From Streptomyces sp. S465 (GTDB lineage: Bacteria > Actinomycetota > Actinomycetes > Streptomycetales > Streptomycetaceae), in the NCBI RefSeq assembly GCF_026898115.1, contig NZ_CP114036.1, positions 6,690,001 through 6,754,000 on the forward strand: DNA of 64,000 nt. The letters run 5' to 3'. The notes under the pieces were generated by a model. That model had not been told where the DNA came from, did not search any database, and saw only the letters and a list, made by a program, of their open reading frames with translations. Of the stretch, positions 1 through 8,083 are shown piece after piece. Position 1 is the first letter of the stretch. Each line of letters begins with the position of its first letter. The position numbers were made by a program, and so were the translations under genes.

Positions 1-606
1 CTCGCGCAGTACGGCAGCCGGGAGAGCGCCACCCCGCGCACCCAGGCCATGCTGTATGCGATGGAGGCCCGTGCCTACGCCAACATGGGCCAGCCCAGCA
101 AGTGCCACCGCGCCGTGAAGATGGCCGAGGACACCTTCGCCGAGTGCGCCGAGGGCGACGGCGACCCCGACTGGATCCGCTTCTTCTCCGAGGCCGAGCT
201 CAACGCGGAGAACGCCCACTCCTACCGCGATCTCGCCTATGTGGCCGGCCGCAGCCCCACCTACGCCAAGCTCGCCGACCCGGTGATGCGCAAGGCCGTG
301 CGGCTCTTCGGCCAGGAGACCGAGCAGGACGGCGGCCCCCAGCGTTCGTATGCGCTCAATCTGATCGGCATGGCCACCGTCCACCTCCTCCAGAAGGAGC
401 CGGAGCAGGCCGCCGCGGTCGCCCGGGAGGCGCTGCCGCTCGCCAAGCGGGTGCGCTCGGAGCGGGTCAACAACCGGCTGCGCAAGACCGTGGACACGGC
501 GGTGCGCCAGTTCGGCGACGTACCGGAGATCGCCGACCTAGGCGATCGGCTGGCCACCCTGATGCCCGACACACCCGAAGCGGCGGGGCCCGGCCGGGCC
601 GTCTGA
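1..606 (+). CDS. nsdA: NsdA-like TPR regulator, C-terminal part
   Basis: The frame is open from base 1, so the N-terminus lies outside the window. About 201 residues are visible. They are helical and rich in Ala, Leu and Glu, as in TPR-type bundles (for example the stretch around ALNLIGMATVHLLQKEPEQA), and no DNA-binding domain is seen in this part. The name rests mainly on position: in Streptomyces the tetratricopeptide regulator NsdA, a negative regulator of sporulation and antibiotic production, lies directly upstream of amtB-glnK-glnD, as here. It is transcribed in the same direction as amtB but separated by 206 nt that carry a GlnR-type operator, so amtB probably has its own promoter. 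Another TPR regulator of the same class cannot be excluded. Confidence 0.75.
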   Translation, partial: LAQYGSRESATPRTQAMLYAMEARAYANMGQPSKCHRAVKMAEDTFAECAEGDGDPDWIRFFSEAELNAENAHSYRDLAYVAGRSPTYAKLADPVMRKAVRLFGQETEQDGGPQRSYALNLIGMATVHLLQKEPEQAAAVAREALPLAKRVRSERVNNRLRKTVDTAVRQFGDVPEIADLGDRLATLMPDTPEAAGPGRAV

Positions 607-694
607 GCGGTCCCCGCGGTGGTTGCGACACGGTAACGGAGGGCGTGGCCCTCCTCACCGCGGTTCATCGGTACGTAACACTCCCGCGTCCTTC

Positions 695-732
695 GTCACT
701 GCGGCGAAACATCGGGTGGCATCGACTGAAAC
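695..732 (+). promoter_or_regulatory. GlnR-type operator upstream of amtB
   Basis: Two tandem half-site pairs have ideal GlnR geometry. GTCAC (695-699), six bases, GAAAC (706-710), six bases, a weak second a-site (717-721), six bases and GAAAC (728-732). The two GAAAC b-sites are exactly 22 bp apart. An extra GTAAC lies at 675-679. GlnR is the OmpR-like nitrogen regulator that activates amtB-glnK-glnD in Streptomyces under nitrogen limitation. The rest of the 207-nt gap holds the presumed promoter and the amtB ribosome binding site. Confidence 0.7.
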
Positions 733-812
733 GGCGCTGCGCCAACCTCGAGGCGAATACCGGCCCCCGATGTCCTGCCCGCACGGGCCGTCGTTTCGAG
801 GAGACGTCCACA

Positions 813-2111
813 TTGAATGGCGCAAATACCGCGTTCGTATTGATCAGCGCCGCGCTCGTGATGCTGATGACCCCCGGCCTGGCCTTCTTCTACGGCGGCA
901 TGGTGCGGGTGAAGAGCGCCCTCAACATGCTGATGATGTCCTTCATCTCGCTGGGCGTCGTCTCGCTGCTGTGGGTGCTGTTCGGTTACTCGCTCGCCTT
1001 CGGCGACGACATCGGCGGCGGGCTGCTCGGCAATCTCGACCACATCGGCTTCAAGGGCATCGAGCCCACCTCGCTGTGGGGTGACAAGCCCGACGCGATC
1101 CCGGTCCTGGCCTTCGCGTTCTTCCAGCTGATGTTCGCCGTGCTCACCCCCGCCCTGATCAGCGGAGCCGTCGCCGACCGCGTCAAGTTCGGCGCCTGGA
1201 CGCTGTTCATCACCCTGTGGGCCACGGTTGTCTACTTCCCGGTCGCCCACTGGGTCTGGCAGGCCGACGGCTGGCTGTTCAAGCAGGAGGTCATCGACTT
1301 CGCGGGCGGTACGGCGGTCCACATCAACGCGGGCGCCGCGGGCCTGGCCGTGGCCCTGGTGCTCGGCAAGCGCATCGGCTTCAAGAAGGACCCGATGCGG
1401 CCGCACAACCTGCCCCTGGTGATGCTCGGCTCCGGTCTGCTGTGGTTCGGCTGGTTCGGCTTCAACGCCGGCTCCGCCCTCGCCGCCAACGAGACCGCCG
1501 CCAACATGGCCTTCAACACCCAGATCGCCACCGGTGTCGCGATGCTCGGCTGGCTCGCCTACGAGCGCATCCGGCACGGCGCGTTCACCACGCTGGGCGC
1601 CGCCTCCGGCGCGGTCGCCGGCCTGGTCGCCATCACCCCCTCCGGCGCCGCGGTGAACGCCTGGGGCGCCATCGTGATCGGCCTGGTCGCCGGTGTCGTC
1701 TGCTCCTGGGCCGTCAGCCTCAAGTACAAGCTGGGCTTCGACGACTCGCTCGACGTGGTCGGCGTGCACCTGGTCGGCGGTGTCCTCGGCACCCTCCTGG
1801 TCGGCGTCCTCGCCACCGACGGCGTCGGCGGCGCGACCCAGCTGGGCAAGCAGGCCCTCGGCGCCTTCACGGTGCTGATCTTCTCCTTCGTCGTCTCCTG
1901 GGTGCTGGCCAAGCTGATCGACGTCACCATCGGCTTCCGGGCCGGCGAGGACGACGAGATCGGCGGCGTCGACCAGGCGTACCACGCCGAGACCGCCTAT
2001 GACTTCAGCGCGGTCGGCGGATCGCCCCGTAGTACGGTGCCCGCCACGGGCCAGGCCACGACCGGCGCGTCCGCGCCGCAGAAGCCGCACAACAAGAAGG
2101 TGGACGCGTGA
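813..2111 (+). CDS. amtB: Ammonium transporter AmtB
   Basis: A 432-residue Amt/Rh-family ammonium channel of the cytoplasmic membrane. The protein is almost entirely hydrophobic segments, consistent with 11 transmembrane helices. The pore histidines are recognisable in VHINAGAAGL and in DVVGVHLVGG. The C-terminal tail of about 50 residues is hydrophilic and would face the cytosol, where GlnK docks. The start is a TTG at 813, chosen because GAGGAG lies about 8 nt upstream and the product then begins directly at the first membrane helix; the frame stays open further upstream but lacks family similarity there. It overlaps glnK by 4 nt (GTGA), indicating translational coupling. It is probably induced by GlnR through the operator at 695-732. 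Confidence 0.95.
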   Translation: MNGANTAFVLISAALVMLMTPGLAFFYGGMVRVKSALNMLMMSFISLGVVSLLWVLFGYSLAFGDDIGGGLLGNLDHIGFKGIEPTSLWGDKPDAIPVLAFAFFQLMFAVLTPALISGAVADRVKFGAWTLFITLWATVVYFPVAHWVWQADGWLFKQEVIDFAGGTAVHINAGAAGLAVALVLGKRIGFKKDPMRPHNLPLVMLGSGLLWFGWFGFNAGSALAANETAANMAFNTQIATGVAMLGWLAYERIRHGAFTTLGAASGAVAGLVAITPSGAAVNAWGAIVIGLVAGVVCSWAVSLKYKLGFDDSLDVVGVHLVGGVLGTLLVGVLATDGVGGATQLGKQALGAFTVLIFSFVVSWVLAKLIDVTIGFRAGEDDEIGGVDQAYHAETAYDFSAVGGSPRSTVPATGQATTGASAPQKPHNKKVDA

Positions 2112-2446
2112 AGCTCATCACCGCGGTAGTGAAGCCGCACCGACTCGACGAGATCAAGGAAGCGCTTCAGGCGTTCGGCGTCCAGGGGCTGACCGTCACC
2201 GAGGCCAGCGGCTACGGCCGGCAGCGCGGCCACACCGAGGTCTACCGGGGCGCGGAGTACACCGTCGACCTGGTGCCCAAGGTGCGCATCGAGGTGCTGG
2301 CCGAGGACGACGACGCCGATGACCTCATCGACGTCGTGGTCAAGGCCGCCCGCACCGGAAAGATCGGGGACGGCAAGGTCTGGAGCGTCCCCGTCGAGAC
2401 CGCGGTCCGGGTCCGCACCGGCGAGCGCGGTCCGGACGCCCTCTGA
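2108..2446 (+). CDS. glnK: Nitrogen regulatory protein PII (GlnK)
   Basis: A PII signal-transduction protein of 112 residues, the normal family length. It senses ATP/ADP and 2-oxoglutarate and gates AmtB. The T-loop is intact with the modifiable tyrosine at position 51 (EVYRGAEYTVD), and the C-terminal PII signature TGKIGDGKVW is present. In Streptomyces this tyrosine is adenylylated rather than uridylylated, by GlnD encoded just downstream. The GTG start overlaps the amtB stop by 4 nt, so AmtB and GlnK are made together from one transcript. Confidence 0.96.
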   Translation: MKLITAVVKPHRLDEIKEALQAFGVQGLTVTEASGYGRQRGHTEVYRGAEYTVDLVPKVRIEVLAEDDDADDLIDVVVKAARTGKIGDGKVWSVPVETAVRVRTGERGPDAL

Positions 2447-2495
2447 GGGCCCGCCCCACAGGGCCACGGACAACCAGCGCGGACAGGGAGCCGAG

Positions 2496-5060
2496 TTGAC
2501 GGAAAGCCTCGAGACCACGACCGACACCACCGACTCGGGGCCCGGCGGCTACGCGGCGGCCCGGCTGCGACTCCTCCAGGAGGGGGCGCGGTCCGGGCCG
2601 CCGCGCCGTTCCGCGCTGGCCGACCTCACCGACCAGTGGCTGGCCACGCTGCTCACCGGCGGGGCGCGGGCAACGGGGATCGGCCGGGGCGTCGCCCTGG
2701 TCGCGGTCGGCGGCTACGGGCGCGCCGAGCTCTCCCCGCGCAGCGACCTCGACGTGCTGCTGCTGCACGACGGCTCCGCCGACCGCTCGGCCCTCGCCGC
2801 GCTCGCCGACCTCGTCTGGTACCCCGTCTGGGACATGGGCCTGGCCCTCGACCACTCCGTGCGCACCCCGGAGGAGGCCCGCAGGACCGCCGCCGAGGAC
2901 CTGAAGGTCCAGCTCGGCCTGCTCGACGCCCGCCATATCGCGGGCGACGCCGAGCTCAGCGCCGGTCTGCGCACCGCCGTCCTCGCCGACTGGCGGGCCC
3001 AGGCCCCGGGGCGGCTGCCCGAGCTCCACGAGCTGTGCCAGGAGCGCGCCGAACGCCACGGCGAGCTTCAGTTCCTGCTCGAACCCGATCTGAAGGAGGC
3101 CCGCGGCGGGCTCCGCGACGCCACCGCGCTGCGCGCCATCGCCGCCTCCTGGCTCGCCGACGCGCCCCGCGAGGGCCTCGACGACGCGCGGCGGCGGCTG
3201 CTGGACGCCCGCGACGCGCTCCACCTGTCCACCGGCCGCGCCACCGACCGCCTCGCGCTCCAGGAACAGGACCAGGTCGCGGCCGGCCTCGGGCTGCTGG
3301 ACGCCGACGCCCTGCTGCGCCAGATCTACGAATCCGCCCGGATCATCTCCTACGCGAGCGATGTCACCTGGCGCGAGGTCGAGCGGGTGCTGCGCGCCCG
3401 CTCGGCCCCCCGGCCGCGGCTGCGCGGACTCCTCGGCGGCCGTGGCGCGCGCACCGCCGGACGGGGTGCCGGAAGTGGCCCGGACGCGGAGCGCAGCCCG
3501 CTCGCCGAGGGCGTCGTGGAACAGGACGGCGAGGTGGTGCTGGCCCGTGCCGCGCGCCCCGACCGCGACCCCGTGCTCTCGCTGCGGGCCGCCGCGGCCG
3601 CCGCCCAGGCCGGACTTCCGCTGTCGCCGCACGCCGTAAGGCGGCTGTCCGCCGCCGCCCGGCCGCTGCCCGTGCCGTGGCCGCCCGAGGCCAGGGAGCA
3701 GCTGATCACTCTGCTCGGCGCGGGCGAGTCCACGGTCGGGGTCTGGGAGGCCCTGGAGGCCGAGGGGCTGATCACCCGGCTGCTGCCGGACTGGGAGCGG
3801 GTGCGCTGCCGGCCGCAGCGCAACCCCGTGCACCGCTGGACCGTCGACCGGCATCTGGTCGAGACCGCGGTCCGGGCCAGCGCCCTCAGCCGCCGGGTCG
3901 GCCGCCCCGATCTGCTGCTGGTCGCCGCGCTGCTGCACGACATCGGCAAGGGCTGGCCCGGCGACCACTCGGTGGCCGGGGAGACCATCGTCCGCGATCT
4001 CGCCGCCCGCGTCGGCTTCGACCGCGCGGACGTCTCGGTCCTCGCCACCCTCGTACGCCACCATCTGCTGCTCATCGAGACCGCCACCCGCCGCGACCTG
4101 GACGACCCGGCCACGGTGCGCTCGGTCGCCGAGGCCGTCGGCACCGCCAGCACCCTGGAGCTGCTGCACGCCCTCACCGAGGCCGACGCGCTCGCCACCG
4201 GGCCCGCGGCCTGGAGCGCCTGGCGCGGCTCCCTCGTCGCCGACCTGGTCAAGCGGGTCTCGGCGGTGCTCGCGGGCGAACCCGAGGACGACTGGTCCAC
4301 CCCGCAGCGGACGACGGCCGAACAGGAGCGGCTCGCGGTCGAGGCATGGCGCACCGGCGGCCCGGTGCTGGCCCTGCACGCACGCTCCGAGGCGCTGCCG
4401 CCGGGCGAGGCGGGCCTCCTTACGGACGGCACCGAGGGGCCTTCGGAGGACGGGACCACCGGCTCCGAGCCGATCGGCGTGGAACTGCTCATCGCCGTCC
4501 CCGACCAGCCCGGCATCCTGCCCGCGGCGGCCGGCGTCCTGGCCCTGCACCGCCTTACGGTGCGCGCGGCGGATCTGCGCGCCGTCGAGCTGCCGTCGGA
4601 GCTGGAAACCGGGGGCGGCACGGGCGGAGTGCTGCTGCTGAGCTGGCGGGTGGCGGCCGAGTACGGTTCGCTGCCGCAGGCCGCCCGGCTGCGCAACGAC
4701 CTGCTCCGGGTCCTGGACGGCTCGCTCGACATCGCCGCCCGGCTCGCCGAGCGCGAGGCCGCCTACCGCAAGTACCCGCGCCGCCGCGGGGTGCACGCCC
4801 CGCCACCGCGGGTGACGGTCGCGCCCGGCAGCTCCCAGCTCGCCACGGTGATCGAGGTCCGCGCCCAGGACGCACCCGGTCTGCTGCACCGGATCGGCCG
4901 CGCCCTGGAGGACGCCGGAGTCGCGGTGCGCAGCGCCCATGTCTCCACCCTCGGCGCCAACGCGGTGGACGCGTTCTACGTCACGGACGGCTCCGGCGCG
5001 CCCCTGAAGCCCATGCGGGCGGCCGAGGTGGCCCAGGAGGTCGAGCGGGCGTTGCGGTAG
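2496..5060 (+). CDS. glnD: PII nucleotidyltransferase GlnD
   Basis: An 854-residue bifunctional PII-modifying enzyme. The N-terminal nucleotidyltransferase fold shows GGYGRAELSPRSDLDVLLL near residues 72-90, with the metal-binding aspartates. A central HD phosphohydrolase domain carries LLHDIGKGWPGDHS near residue 480, and two ACT domains close the protein (about 660-750 and 785-854). In Streptomyces GlnD adenylylates Tyr51 of GlnK and removes the group again. The start is a TTG at 2496, with AGGGAG five bases upstream; the frame is open further upstream but has no ribosome binding site there. Only 49 nt separate it from glnK, so it is the third gene of the amtB operon. Confidence 0.93.
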   Translation: MTESLETTTDTTDSGPGGYAAARLRLLQEGARSGPPRRSALADLTDQWLATLLTGGARATGIGRGVALVAVGGYGRAELSPRSDLDVLLLHDGSADRSALAALADLVWYPVWDMGLALDHSVRTPEEARRTAAEDLKVQLGLLDARHIAGDAELSAGLRTAVLADWRAQAPGRLPELHELCQERAERHGELQFLLEPDLKEARGGLRDATALRAIAASWLADAPREGLDDARRRLLDARDALHLSTGRATDRLALQEQDQVAAGLGLLDADALLRQIYESARIISYASDVTWREVERVLRARSAPRPRLRGLLGGRGARTAGRGAGSGPDAERSPLAEGVVEQDGEVVLARAARPDRDPVLSLRAAAAAAQAGLPLSPHAVRRLSAAARPLPVPWPPEAREQLITLLGAGESTVGVWEALEAEGLITRLLPDWERVRCRPQRNPVHRWTVDRHLVETAVRASALSRRVGRPDLLLVAALLHDIGKGWPGDHSVAGETIVRDLAARVGFDRADVSVLATLVRHHLLLIETATRRDLDDPATVRSVAEAVGTASTLELLHALTEADALATGPAAWSAWRGSLVADLVKRVSAVLAGEPEDDWSTPQRTTAEQERLAVEAWRTGGPVLALHARSEALPPGEAGLLTDGTEGPSEDGTTGSEPIGVELLIAVPDQPGILPAAAGVLALHRLTVRAADLRAVELPSELETGGGTGGVLLLSWRVAAEYGSLPQAARLRNDLLRVLDGSLDIAARLAEREAAYRKYPRRRGVHAPPPRVTVAPGSSQLATVIEVRAQDAPGLLHRIGRALEDAGVAVRSAHVSTLGANAVDAFYVTDGSGAPLKPMRAAEVAQEVERALR

Positions 5061-5089
5061 CGGCGGGGAGGGAGCGAAGACGGCGCGCG

Positions 5090-5134
5090 GGGAGCCGCGG
5101 CGGGCAGGGGTGGCAGGGAGCCGCGGCGGGCAGG
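5090..5134 (+). repeat. 19-bp direct repeat between glnD and ffh
   Basis: Two perfect copies of a 19-bp GC-only word (5090-5108 and 5116-5134) are separated by 7 bp. They lie in the 181-nt gap between glnD and ffh. The ffh promoter must also lie in this gap; GATACCCT near 5185-5192 is a weak -10 candidate. No hairpin of terminator quality was seen. Confidence 0.75.
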
Positions 5135-5241
5135 CGCCCGAGCGGCGCACGGCCCCCAGGGGCAGACCGTTCGCCCGGCGGGCGGATACCCTTGGAGGCC
5201 GACCACCGACCCGACATCCGAGCGAAGGATTCGCGACCACC

Positions 5242-6789
5242 GTGTTCGATACCCTCTCCGATCGCCTCGCAGCGACTTTCAAGAACCTCCGGGGCAAGGG
5301 CCGCCTCAGCGAGGCGGACATCGACGCCACGTCGCGTGAGATCCGGATCGCCCTGCTCGAGGCCGATGTCGCGCTGCCCGTCGTACGGTCGTTCATCAAG
5401 AGCGTCAAGGAGCGGAGTCTGGGCGCGGAGGTCTCCCAGGCGCTCAACCCCGCCCAGCAGGTCATCAAGATCGTCAACGAGGAGCTGATCGGCATCCTCG
5501 GCGGCGACGCCCGGCGCCTCCGCTTCGCCAAGCAGCCGCCGACCGTGATCATGCTCGCGGGTCTGCAGGGCGCCGGTAAGACCACGCTCGCCGGAAAGCT
5601 CGGCCGCTGGCTGAAGGGCCAGGGCCACGCCCCGCTGCTCGTCGCCTGTGACCTTCAGCGCCCCAACGCCGTCAACCAGCTCTCGGTGGTCGCGGAGCGG
5701 GCCGGCGTCGCGGTCTTCGCGCCCGAGCCGGGCAACGGCGTCGGCGACCCGGTGAAGGTGGCGCAGGACTCGATCGAATTCGCCCGGACCAAGCAGCACG
5801 ACGTCGTGATCGTCGACACCGCGGGCCGCCTCGGTATCGACGAGGAGCTGATGCGGCAGGCCGCCGACATCCGCGACGCGGTCCGCCCGGACGAGGTCCT
5901 CTTCGTCGTCGACGCGATGATCGGCCAGGACGCGGTGAACACCGCGGAGGCGTTCCGCGACGGCGTCGGATTCGACGGTGTGGTGCTCTCCAAGCTCGAC
6001 GGCGACGCGCGCGGCGGTGCCGCGCTGTCCATCGCGCACGTCACCGGCCGCCAGATCATGTTCGCCTCCAACGGCGAGAAGCTGGACGACTTCGACGCGT
6101 TCCACCCGGACCGCATGGCGTCCCGCATCCTGGGCATGGGCGACATGCTCAGCCTGATCGAGAAGGCCGAGCAGACCTTCAGCCAGCAAGAGGCCGAGAA
6201 GATGGCGGCCAAGCTGGCGAAGGGCCCCAAGGAGTTCACGCTCGACGACTTCCTGGCCCAGATGGAGCAGGTCCGCAAGATGGGCTCCATCTCCAAGCTG
6301 CTCGGCATGCTGCCGGGCATGGGCCAGATGAAGGACCAGATCAACAACCTGGACGAGCGGGACGTGGACCGCACCGCGGCCATCATCAAGTCGATGACCC
6401 CGGCCGAGCGCCAGGACCCCACGATCATCAACGGCTCGCGCCGCGCCCGTATCGCCCGTGGTTCCGGTGTCGAGGTGAGCGCGGTCAAGAACCTGGTCGA
6501 GCGGTTCTTCGACGCGCGCAAGATGATGTCGAAGATGGCCCAGGGCGGCATGCCGGGGATGCCCGGGATGCCGGGCATGCCGGGTATGGGTGGCGGCACC
6601 AAGCGCAAGGGCAAGCAGCAGAAGAAGGCCAAGGGCAAGCAGCGCTCCGGCAACCCCATGAAGCGCAAGGCCGAGGAGCAGGCCGCCGCGGCGCGCCGTG
6701 AGCAGGGCGGCGCGTTCGGGCTGCCCGCCGGCGGCCAGGGCGGCCAGGACTTCGAACTCCCCGAGGAGTTCAAGAAGTTCATGGGCTGA
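5242..6789 (+). CDS. ffh: Signal recognition particle protein Ffh
   Basis: The 515-residue SRP54 GTPase binds 4.5S RNA and the signal sequences of membrane proteins emerging from the ribosome. The order is N domain, then G domain with P-loop GLQGAGKTT, DLQRPNA, VDTAGRLG and SKLDGDARGG, then a methionine-rich M domain. A tail of PGM repeats (about residues 437-450) is followed by a Lys-rich segment and a Gly-rich end. The GTG start at 5242 gives the usual FDTLSDRL N-terminus; AAGGA lies about 12 nt upstream. It is followed by a strong bidirectional terminator. Confidence 0.97.
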   Translation: MFDTLSDRLAATFKNLRGKGRLSEADIDATSREIRIALLEADVALPVVRSFIKSVKERSLGAEVSQALNPAQQVIKIVNEELIGILGGDARRLRFAKQPPTVIMLAGLQGAGKTTLAGKLGRWLKGQGHAPLLVACDLQRPNAVNQLSVVAERAGVAVFAPEPGNGVGDPVKVAQDSIEFARTKQHDVVIVDTAGRLGIDEELMRQAADIRDAVRPDEVLFVVDAMIGQDAVNTAEAFRDGVGFDGVVLSKLDGDARGGAALSIAHVTGRQIMFASNGEKLDDFDAFHPDRMASRILGMGDMLSLIEKAEQTFSQQEAEKMAAKLAKGPKEFTLDDFLAQMEQVRKMGSISKLLGMLPGMGQMKDQINNLDERDVDRTAAIIKSMTPAERQDPTIINGSRRARIARGSGVEVSAVKNLVERFFDARKMMSKMAQGGMPGMPGMPGMPGMGGGTKRKGKQQKKAKGKQRSGNPMKRKAEEQAAAARREQGGAFGLPAGGQGGQDFELPEEFKKFMG

Positions 6790-6830
6790 GCCCACTCCGG
6801 GCTCGCGAGCCGACTCCGGACGAAACGAAC

Positions 6831-6866
6831 CGTAAGGCCCCTGCGCGCACCCTCAGGGGCCTTACG
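6831..6866. terminator. Bidirectional terminator between ffh and convergent methyltransferase gene
   Basis: A perfect 13-bp inverted repeat (6831-6843 with 6854-6866) encloses a 10-nt loop. It lies 42 nt after the ffh stop and 12 nt beyond the stop of the convergent gene, so it can serve both. There is no U-tract, as is common in Streptomyces. Confidence 0.8.
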
Positions 6867-6878
6867 CTTCGGTCGCGT

Positions 6879-7766
6879 TCAGACGCGGCAGATCAGATAG
6901 CGGAACACATTGGGCATCCACACCGTGCCGTCCGCGCGCTGGTGCGGATGGAGCGCCTCGGTGATCTCCTTGCGGACCTGGGTCGGGTCCGTGGCCCGCT
7001 CCGCCGCGTCGAACAGCCCCGTCGACAGCAGTCCGCGCACCGCGCTGTCCACGTCGGCGTACCCGAACGGACAGGCCACCCGGCCCGATCCGTCCGGCCG
7101 CAGCCCGGCCCGCGCGGCCAGCTCCTCCAGGTCGTCCCGGCCGCACGGCCGCCAGCGGCGGTAGCCGGGGGAGCGCATCGGGTCGGCGAGCCGGGCGCCC
7201 ACCCGCAGCACCCCGGAGGTGGCGCAGCGCTCCGGCGGCCCCCATCCGGCGAGCACCACGGCCCCGCCCCGCTCGGCGAGCGCCGCGGCGTCCGCGAGCG
7301 CGGCCGCCGCGGCGGACACCGCCCCGCCGGGGTCTTCCGCGGCCGGCGCCGACAGCGGCTCGAAGGCGGTCACCACGGTGAAGGCCGCGTCCGCCGCGGC
7401 CTCCCGCACCCAAGCGTTCTCCGGGCCGCCGGGACCCAGCCGGGCCGGCCGCGCCGCGTCGCCCCGCGGCGCGCCCGGGGCCGTCAGCCGCTCCCGTGCC
7501 AGGTCCAGGCGCCGCTCGTCCGTGTCCACCCCGCAGACCGCGGCGCCGCGTGCGGCCGCCATGAGGAGGGCGAGCCCCGAGCCGCAGCCCAGGCCCAGCA
7601 GCCGGGTTCCGGCGCCGACGTCCAGCCGTTCGTACACGGCCTCGTACAGCGGGACCAGCATCCGCTCCTGGATCTCCGCCCAGTCGCGGGTGCGGGCGTG
7701 GGCGTCCGTCGTGTGCGATGAGGAGGAGGGGTGCGGGCGGTGCCGCCGTACGAGCGTAGGTGTCAT
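6879..7766 (-). CDS. SAM-dependent methyltransferase, class I
   Basis: A 295-residue protein with a Rossmann-type SAM-binding motif I near residues 57-65 (LLGLGCGSGLAL), followed by VCGVDTDERRL as the acidic motif II. The first 28 residues are polar and low in complexity, and the true start might be further in. The later half is Ala/Arg-rich, and the C-terminal stretch FGYADVDSAVRGLLSTG resembles UbiE/Coq5-like small-molecule methyltransferases. The substrate cannot be deduced. It is divergent from the proS-like gene and convergent with ffh, so it is a single transcription unit. No Shine-Dalgarno sequence is evident before the ATG. Confidence 0.75.
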   Translation of the reverse strand: MTPTLVRRHRPHPSSSSHTTDAHARTRDWAEIQERMLVPLYEAVYERLDVGAGTRLLGLGCGSGLALLMAAARGAAVCGVDTDERRLDLARERLTAPGAPRGDAARPARLGPGGPENAWVREAAADAAFTVVTAFEPLSAPAAEDPGGAVSAAAAALADAAALAERGGAVVLAGWGPPERCATSGVLRVGARLADPMRSPGYRRWRPCGRDDLEELAARAGLRPDGSGRVACPFGYADVDSAVRGLLSTGLFDAAERATDPTQVRKEITEALHPHQRADGTVWMPNVFRYLICRV

Positions 7767-8083
7767 CGCAAGGGCCCCAATCAGCGAAGAGCAGTGCCGT
7801 CGTCAGATTCGGTGTCGCATCCGCCGTCGTGCGCTGTGGCGTCCCACCCCCATATGCCAGGGAACTCCGCATCCGTCCCCGCGTCCAGAGCTTTCACGGC
7901 CGTGCTTGCGTGCCCCCTTTGTGCGCCCCCGCGCACCTGTGCGTCCGACTCGCTCCCGGAACCGCCCCCCGACCTCCACCGGTCCTCGGACGGTCCTCGG
8001 ACGGCCTGGGGTGATGGCCGGCACGGATCGGCGCGTTTGGTCCGATTCACGGTTCTGTGCACCGTCGCCGTACGATCGGCGCC
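7767..8083. other. Divergent intergenic region, methyltransferase / prolyl-tRNA synthetase
   Basis: This 317-nt region has no credible coding frame. It contains a perfect 11-bp tandem duplication (7981-8002) and candidate promoter elements for the synthetase gene: TTCACG (8046-8051) and TACGAT (8071-8076), 19 bp apart. The -10 box ends only 7 nt before the ATG and there is no Shine-Dalgarno sequence, so the transcript may be leaderless. The methyltransferase promoter could not be located. Confidence 0.5.

Noticed and set aside
102..812. Upstream extension of the AmtB reading frame
   Set aside because: It overlaps nsdA in another frame and has no AmtB similarity; the TTG at 813 with a ribosome binding site is the better start.
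2340..5585. Very long open frame on the minus strand opposite glnD
   Set aside because: It is antisense to a clear GlnD with motifs, and its product is low-complexity Arg/Gly/Ala without any known fold; long shadow frames are normal at this GC content.
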